A DNA stretch of 64,000 nt from Saltatorellus ferox (GTDB lineage: Bacteria; Planctomycetota; UBA1135; GCA-002686595), in contig CP036434.1 of assembly GCA_007751475.1 (NCBI GenBank), positions 5,461,524 to 5,525,523 of the forward strand, written 5' to 3'. The position numbers and the translations under genes were made by a program. The notes under the pieces are model-generated. The model was not told where the DNA came from. It made no database searches and worked only from the letters and a program-made list of their open reading frames with translations. Shown here piece after piece: positions 58,983-64,000 of the stretch; the first letter of the stretch is position 1; every line of letters starts with the position of its first letter.

Positions 58983-60836
58983 TCAGAGTCCCTCCTTCAC
59001 GGCCAGCCGGGCGAAGCCCCGGATTCGGCCCGGCGCCGGCGCCGCCTCGGTGTGCCCTCCGAAGACGGCGGCGTCGAGGTCGCGGCGGAGCCCTGCGTAC
59101 TCGTTCTTCAGCTCATCGGAGAGTCCGAGCGCGTCCGATCCCGAGAGGGTCGCTCGGCCGATCCACTCGGCCGGCTCGGTCCCCGTTCGGGCGCCGAGGA
59201 ACGACTCGAACGCAGCGCTGAGCGCCCTTGGATCGGACGACGACAGGTCGCGCTCCAGCGCCCGCAGCGCACCGCGACGCCGACGCGCTTCCACGCTCGC
59301 GGGATCGCCGCCGGCCCGCGCGAAGCGTCGCATCAGGTACCAGCCGATGAAGGAGAGGACGAGCACGAGGAACGCGAAACCCGCCCCCGGTCCGCGCCGC
59401 CAGACGCCACCTGCCCGCGCCCCACCGGACGAACCGACGGGCCGCGCCTCGATATCGCGGAGAACGACCGCGGGAGGCGCCTCGACCTCGTTCTTGACCC
59501 CGAACGGATCGTCACCGGCGCTCTCCACCGCGGTCACGCGGATGGGAAGCGGCTCGGTTTCGAGTTCGACGTAGGTTCCCGACTTCGTGTCGAAGACCGA
59601 CAGAGGCACCGGAGGCACCTCCGTGATGGAAGCGTCGAGCGGAACGAGGTCATACTTGATGACGCGCTCGTACGCGCCTTTCTCGTCGTTCACTCCCAGG
59701 ACGCGGAAGCGATCGAACGCGGGCAAGCGCGTGAGATCCGGTGGCGGGAAGAACTCCAGGTTGCCCTCGCCCGCGTAGGCGATCGTGAAGTCGACCGGCT
59801 CGCCGGCGTCCACGTCGCGGCGCAGGGCGCTGCGCTTCGCCTCGAAGGATCCGACCGCACCGGTCCACGTGACGGGCCGGCCTTTCTCAGGGACCGGAAC
59901 GACCTCGATGCTGGAGGGATCCAGCGGGCGGTAGTACGAGCGCGTGCGGCCGCGGATGAAGCGCGAACCGCGTTCCGGCATCGGCGCGAACTCGAAGATC
60001 GAGCGAGAGAACTCCACCGTGCCCGGCCGCGTGGCCACGAAGCGGCGACGCAGCCGGAACGCGCGGAACTTGCGCCCGTCGCGAATCACGTCGGGGAGGC
60101 CGACGACCGGGATTCGCGCGTTGCCGCCGGCGGGGAAGTCGTAGACCTGACCCGAGGTCGGCGTCTCCAGCTCGACGACGCCGTCCTGTCTGCCGTACCA
60201 CGGGATACGCAGGTTCAAGCCTTCGTAGTCGAGGCCCGCGTCCCAGCCCCAGTCGATCTCGACCGTGTACGGCTCCCCTTCGTAGACGCGCTCCGGCAGG
60301 GGCTGTCGTTCCATGAAGAGCAGGTCGCTGGCCGCGAGGTCCTCGACGATCTTGAGCTGCATGGGCTCGATCGGTCGAACGAAGACGTCGCCGTCGACCG
60401 TCAGGGAGATCGGAGGGATGACGTACTCTCCAGCGCCGGAGGGCTTGACCTCGATCAGGTAGGACTGCTTGGTGGAAGCGACCGTGCGCCCACGGGAGTC
60501 GGTGCTCATGTAGGTGCTGGTGCCTGCACCCTGCGGCCTGCCGAACTCGATGCCCTCGACCTCGGGAAGCAGGCCGAACTTGACGCCGCCTCCGGCCTGG
60601 CCGCCGCCGGTGCCGCGGCTCACGGTGATACGGATGGCCACCGGCTCCCCCACTTTCACGAGGCCGCTCGTCAGGCCGACCTCCACTTCGGTTTGCCCCT
60701 GCGCCGCAGTGACCACAGCGGGGGCCGAGAAAGAGGACGAGGAGAGGGCCACGGCGGCCGCATCAGCGACGAAGAAGGCGGCCACGAAGGCGAGGCTCGC
60801 TCCCAGGAGGAGTTTGGGCATGGAAATGAATGTCAT
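58983..60836 (-). CDS. batD: BatD-like membrane protein (oxygen tolerance family)
   Basis: 617 residues. A signal peptide (1-28) is followed by a large beta-rich periplasmic part with family motifs 'VEVGLTSGLVKVGEPVAIRI', 'GEYVIPPISLTVDGDVFVRP' and 'ERVYEGEPYTVEIDWGWD', then one transmembrane helix near 480 ('GAGFAFLVLVLSFIGWYLM') and a cytoplasmic helical tail. This is the BatD architecture. It lies 11 nt from batC, with the usual order A-B-C-D-E. Confidence 0.9.
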   Translation of the reverse strand: MTFISMPKLLLGASLAFVAAFFVADAAAVALSSSSFSAPAVVTAAQGQTEVEVGLTSGLVKVGEPVAIRITVSRGTGGGQAGGGVKFGLLPEVEGIEFGRPQGAGTSTYMSTDSRGRTVASTKQSYLIEVKPSGAGEYVIPPISLTVDGDVFVRPIEPMQLKIVEDLAASDLLFMERQPLPERVYEGEPYTVEIDWGWDAGLDYEGLNLRIPWYGRQDGVVELETPTSGQVYDFPAGGNARIPVVGLPDVIRDGRKFRAFRLRRRFVATRPGTVEFSRSIFEFAPMPERGSRFIRGRTRSYYRPLDPSSIEVVPVPEKGRPVTWTGAVGSFEAKRSALRRDVDAGEPVDFTIAYAGEGNLEFFPPPDLTRLPAFDRFRVLGVNDEKGAYERVIKYDLVPLDASITEVPPVPLSVFDTKSGTYVELETEPLPIRVTAVESAGDDPFGVKNEVEAPPAVVLRDIEARPVGSSGGARAGGVWRRGPGAGFAFLVLVLSFIGWYLMRRFARAGGDPASVEARRRRGALRALERDLSSSDPRALSAAFESFLGARTGTEPAEWIGRATLSGSDALGLSDELKNEYAGLRRDLDAAVFGGHTEAAPAPGRIRGFARLAVKEGL

Positions 60837-60847
60837 GGAATCGTTCG

Positions 60848-62089
60848 TTACCAGTCCTTCTTCGCCGGGATCTTTCCGCGCATCCTGCGGAGGCGCCGGA
60901 TCTCTTCTCCCTGCTCCTGAAGCTTGCTGTTCCGCTCCAGGAGGCGCTGGAACTCCTCGGCGGTCATCGTCTTCTCCTCGATCGTCTCTTCGCCGGGCGG
61001 GGGCTGATCGATCGACTCTTCGGACTCGTCCTGCGAATCCTCGGGCGTCTCCTCGGGCTCCTGTTCCTCGGAATCCTCCGCCGGGTCCTCCTTGGACTTC
61101 TCCTCCTCGGACGGCGACTCGTCTGGATTCTCCTCCTCGGAAGGCTTCTGCTCGTCCGACGTCTCTCCGTCTTCGCTCTTCTCGGAGTCGTCTTCCTGCT
61201 GCTTCTGATCGTCCTTGGACTGCTGCTCGTCGCTCTTCTCGCCGTCCTCGCTCTTCTCGCCGTCGTCCTGCTGATCCTGCTGCTGCTCCTCGCGCTGCTT
61301 CTCGATCGCGTCGAGCTCCTTCAAGCGACGGATCACGAACTCGACGTTGGCTGCCCCGTTCTGACCGGGTTGCGGCTCGCTGGGTTCCTGCGCGAGCAAC
61401 TCGACGAAGTCAGCGCGGGCCTTGAGGTAGAGAGCGCGCGCGATCACGAGCGGGTCCTCCTCGGGTTCGTCCGCCTGATTGGGGTCCGGTGGCGACGCCG
61501 GCCCTGCCGCTGCGGCCGCATCTGGCCCCGCGATCTCGGGGATCGTGGCGCGTACGGCCTCGGCCGCCATCAGGTCCAGCGTCCCGAGATTGTAGATGGC
61601 GCTCATGCGCGCCTCGCCGGGCGCCGCGGCGCGCGCTCGCTGAAGAGCGGCCTCCGCGCGCTCGATGAGGCCGGGCGCGTTCTCCTCGCCCTTTGAGGCG
61701 CCGACCAGCAGCGCCGACGCACGCGCGTACTCGATCTCCGCGCGGTCCTCGCCGCTCAGCGCGCTGACGCCGAGCAGGTCCAGCACGCGGGTGACCGGCG
61801 AGAGAACCGACTCGGACACACCACGCGTCGCGCGGTCGAGCGTCTGCCGCAGCTGCGCCGCGCCTCCCGGCGCGAGCATGCGGTCCGCGGTGGCGAGTGC
61901 GCCGTCGACGTCCCCGGCCGCAGACTGATCCGCCATCGCCCTCACGCCGCTCCCGAGCGTTCCATCCCACGGAGCCACGTCCGTGGCCTCGCTGCATCCC
62001 GCCACAAAGGGGACCAGAAGAGTGACCAGCAAGAACGCCTGCGCACAGAGCCCGCCATCCGCGTGCTTCCAATAGATCATGTTTCTCAT
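60848..62089 (-). CDS. batC: BatC-like lipoprotein with acidic low-complexity region
   Basis: 413 residues. The signal ends in a lipobox ('VTLLVPFVAGC'). A helical region (40-240) with repeat units ('LIERAEAALQRARAAAPGEA') stands in the place of the TPRs of BatC. Residues about 255-370 are almost only Glu, Asp, Ser, Gln and Lys ('EEQQQDQQDDGEKSEDGEKS'), followed by an amphipathic end ('MTAEEFQRLLERNSKLQEQ'). Its TPR part is less clear than in Bacteroides BatC, so the name rests mainly on position: the ATG overlaps the batB stop (ATGA) and batD follows. Confidence 0.75.
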   Translation of the reverse strand: MRNMIYWKHADGGLCAQAFLLVTLLVPFVAGCSEATDVAPWDGTLGSGVRAMADQSAAGDVDGALATADRMLAPGGAAQLRQTLDRATRGVSESVLSPVTRVLDLLGVSALSGEDRAEIEYARASALLVGASKGEENAPGLIERAEAALQRARAAAPGEARMSAIYNLGTLDLMAAEAVRATIPEIAGPDAAAAAGPASPPDPNQADEPEEDPLVIARALYLKARADFVELLAQEPSEPQPGQNGAANVEFVIRRLKELDAIEKQREEQQQDQQDDGEKSEDGEKSDEQQSKDDQKQQEDDSEKSEDGETSDEQKPSEEENPDESPSEEEKSKEDPAEDSEEQEPEETPEDSQDESEESIDQPPPGEETIEEKTMTAEEFQRLLERNSKLQEQGEEIRRLRRMRGKIPAKKDW

Positions 62090-63207
62090 GCGGCTTCCTC
62101 GGTCCTATCACTCGGCCCACGATCGGTTTCCGAAGGAGAGCTCGGCCGAGGCTCCTTCCGAGCGCGCTTCGCTCGCCGCGAATCCCGCAGGCTCGCCTCG
62201 AACAGCAGGAGCACGAGCGCGACGCCCAGCGGCCACTGGAATCGGTCCTGCGGCACGCGCTCCTTGCCGTCGATGATGTCTCGGCCCTCGAGGGGCTGGA
62301 TGCCTCGCTCGTAGAGTTCCTCCAGCGGAAGCACGCGCCCCTTCGCCTGGAGATAGATGCCACCCGAGACGTCGGCGATCGCCTTCAGCGAGTCGGGCGC
62401 GAGCTTCGAGATCACCTCGGTGCGATCCGCGCCGGAGTCCGGATCCACGATGAATCCGCCGTCGCCGTTCGGGATCTTCCCGCCGATCTCGGTGCCCATG
62501 CCGAGCACGTGCACCGCGATTCCGCGTTCGGCGGCGCGCTCGGCGGCGCTGAGCCCCTCCCCCGTGAGATCTTCGCCATCGGTCACGAGAATGATGGCCT
62601 CGTTGGCGCCGCTGGCGTCCTCGAAGCGCTCCAGGGCGAGGCGCAGCGCGGCCCCGATATCGGTCCCGCCCTTGCGGTTGTCGTCAGGGCTCATGCGCTT
62701 CAGGAAGTAGCGAACGGTGTCGAGGTCCCGCGTGAGCGGCGTGACGTCACGCGCGCCGCCGGCGAAGCCAACGAGCGCGAGGCGTTCCCCCTCCATCACG
62801 TCGAGCAGCGCGCCGATCTCCGCCTTCGCCCGGTCGAGCCGGTTCGGGCTGACGTCCTCCACGAGCATGGAGAGCGAGGTGTCGAGGGCCACGACGATGT
62901 CGACCTGCTGACTCTGCACGGGCACGAGCGAGAAGCCCTTGACCGGACCGATGAACGCGAGCGCGAGCAGTGCGACGCTGAGCGCCCCGAGCACCGCCCG
63001 GAGGATGGCCCGGCGGCGGAACCAGGCGAGGATATCCCCGGATCCGAAGCGCAGTCCCGGGAACAGACGCGGCAGGTGACGCGGCTCGGCCAGCGCACGC
63101 AGCCCCGCCATCCGTGCCTTGAGCGCCCAGAGCCCGAAGACGACCGGCACGAGGGCCAGCACGAGGAGCGGGATCCACTCCGGCCGCAAGATCTCGAAGC
63201 CCATCAT
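62086..63207 (-). CDS. batB: BatB-like von Willebrand factor A membrane protein
   Basis: 373 residues. Two transmembrane helices at the N-terminus (12-30 and 68-88), then a VWA domain with a complete MIDAS: 'ALDTSLSM' (DxSxS, Asp109-Ser113), 'KGGTDIGAALRLALERF' (Thr) and 'IILVTDGEDLTGEG' (Asp). A third hydrophobic segment (about 335-352) is at the C-terminus. VWA proteins of the Bat group bind metal-dependent partners in the periplasm. Overlaps batA and batC by 4 nt each. Confidence 0.92.
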   Translation of the reverse strand: MMGFEILRPEWIPLLVLALVPVVFGLWALKARMAGLRALAEPRHLPRLFPGLRFGSGDILAWFRRRAILRAVLGALSVALLALAFIGPVKGFSLVPVQSQQVDIVVALDTSLSMLVEDVSPNRLDRAKAEIGALLDVMEGERLALVGFAGGARDVTPLTRDLDTVRYFLKRMSPDDNRKGGTDIGAALRLALERFEDASGANEAIILVTDGEDLTGEGLSAAERAAERGIAVHVLGMGTEIGGKIPNGDGGFIVDPDSGADRTEVISKLAPDSLKAIADVSGGIYLQAKGRVLPLEELYERGIQPLEGRDIIDGKERVPQDRFQWPLGVALVLLLFEASLRDSRRAKRARKEPRPSSPSETDRGPSDRTEEAA

Positions 63208-64000
63208 GGCAGTCGCCTCCCCACGGTCGCTCCGAGGATCCAGGAGAGCAGGTACAGCAGGAGCGCGGGCGCGATCAGGAACGGGTAGAGGTCGTAGCGC
63301 TCGGCGAATCGCTCTTCCTTGCGGGGCGTTCGCTCCAGCGTTTCGATGGCCTCGTAGGCATCCTCCAGCTCTTCCTGGCTCTCGGCGTGGAAGAAGCGGC
63401 CGCCCGTCATCTCGGCGATGGCCGGGAGGTCCCCGACCTCGGCGCGCCTGCGGCGCACGTCGCCGAACATCGTTCGCGTCAGGATCTCGCGCGGCCCGGC
63501 GAACACCGTGTAGACGCGGACGCGTGCCTCGACCGCTGCCTTGGCCGCTTTCATCGGCTCGATCTCGTGGGCGGTTTCCTCTCCATCGGTCAGGAGAATG
63601 GCCACCCTCGACTCGGCCTCGCTGCCGCGCAGGACGTCGACGGCTTCCATCAGTCCCCCACCGATCGCAGTTCCGTCGAGGAGCTGCTCGGTCTCGACGT
63701 CGAGCGTGGAAAGCACGCCCTGCAGCGCGTCGGAGTCGAGCGTGAAGGGAACGAGCAGCTCGGCGTAGCGCGCGAATCCGAAGAGCGCGACGTTGTCTCG
63801 GGCGTTCTCTTCGTCGGTCATCCGCCGCTTGGCGAAGTCCGCGACCACGTCCTTCACCATGTCGAAGCGCCGCGGACCGCCCGCTCGCTCGCGCTGATCC
63901 ATGGAGCTGGAGCGGTCGAGCAGCAGCGCGATGTCGATGCCCTCGGTCTCCTGCGAGGTGGAGACGCGGCCCTCCAGGGGACGGCTCAGGCCGACGATCA
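63204..64000 (-). CDS. batA: BatA-like von Willebrand factor A protein (5' end cut by window edge)
   Basis: The frame is open to the window edge; 265 codons are seen. The MIDAS motif 'IALLLDRSSSMDQRER' is at the start, 'DGTAIGGGLMEAVDVLR' gives the Thr element and 'VAILLTDGEETAHEIEP' the last Asp. A C-terminal hydrophobic segment ('YPFLIAPALLLYLLSWILG') anchors it. The upstream part (two N-terminal helices, and often moxR and DUF58 genes) lies outside the window. Confidence 0.88.
   Translation of the reverse strand, partial: IVGLSRPLEGRVSTSQETEGIDIALLLDRSSSMDQRERAGGPRRFDMVKDVVADFAKRRMTDEENARDNVALFGFARYAELLVPFTLDSDALQGVLSTLDVETEQLLDGTAIGGGLMEAVDVLRGSEAESRVAILLTDGEETAHEIEPMKAAKAAVEARVRVYTVFAGPREILTRTMFGDVRRRRAEVGDLPAIAEMTGGRFFHAESQEELEDAYEAIETLERTPRKEERFAERYDLYPFLIAPALLLYLLSWILGATVGRRLP

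Overview
The window is a piece of chromosome from a high-GC, didermic bacterium. Evidence for an outer membrane is several lipoprotein signal peptides, an ADP-heptose-type GT9 glycosyltransferase, TatC and a complete Bat (aerotolerance) operon. Long secreted beta-propeller or LVIVD-type proteins and many fused or degenerate paralogues fit a Planctomycetota-like organism, but no rRNA or marker phylogeny is available here, so this assignment is inference. I see no phage, insertion sequence, rRNA or CRISPR array. One tRNA (Gln, UUG) is present.

Layout. 1-6.4 kb: secreted LVIVD-repeat protein (cut by the window edge), a membrane-anchored unknown, a two-gene biotin carboxylase / biotin carrier unit and a lipoprotein. 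6.4-8.9 kb: a HAD phosphatase with a C-terminal P-loop segment, and an M28B-like protein without its zinc site. 8.9-12.5 kb: a coupled gene pair encoding a heterodimeric ABC exporter. 12.5-18.7 kb: an LRR-YwqG protein, a YeeZ-like epimerase, a cbpA-cbpM chaperone pair and a GT9 transferase. 18.8-23.2 kb: a divergent pair, an aldehyde:ferredoxin oxidoreductase with a fused C-terminal MoaD-like domain and a thioredoxin-fold/TPR protein. 23.3-24.4 kb: a 1.1-kb non-coding element made of nested inverted repeats and tandem mini-hairpins. 24.5-29.4 kb: an M50 site-2 protease, an M3 oligopeptidase and a secreted beta-propeller protein. 29.6-32 kb: gcvT-gcvH-lipoate ligase. 32-34.5 kb: an RTX-type lipoprotein, a secreted unknown and tRNA-Gln. 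34.7-41 kb: tatC-cinA, a membrane coiled-coil/BRCT protein, and coaE-rho. 41-47 kb: a GT2, a GT4-coiled-coil protein, trxB-SDR. 47-52.9 kb: an inositol-phosphatase-family enzyme, an ABC-2 exporter, a degenerate M28 protein and a lipoprotein. 53-58 kb: a GlpD-type flavoprotein, a 2Fe-2S ferredoxin, a histidine phosphatase, a half GT-B protein and a sulfatase-fold lipoprotein. 58-64 kb: batA-batB-batC-batD-batE on the minus strand, batA cut by the window edge.

How the genes work together. Clear functional units are acyl-CoA (or related) carboxylation, one-carbon/glycine cleavage with its own lipoylation enzyme, CbpA/CbpM, the heterodimeric exporter, TrxB, and the Bat complex. Several proteins keep the fold of an enzyme family but have lost catalytic residues (two M28-like proteins, a sulfatase-like protein, a GT4). 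The most unusual non-coding signal is the element at 23275-24412. Its 16/17-bp units keep a base-paired stem although the stem sequence changes from unit to unit.
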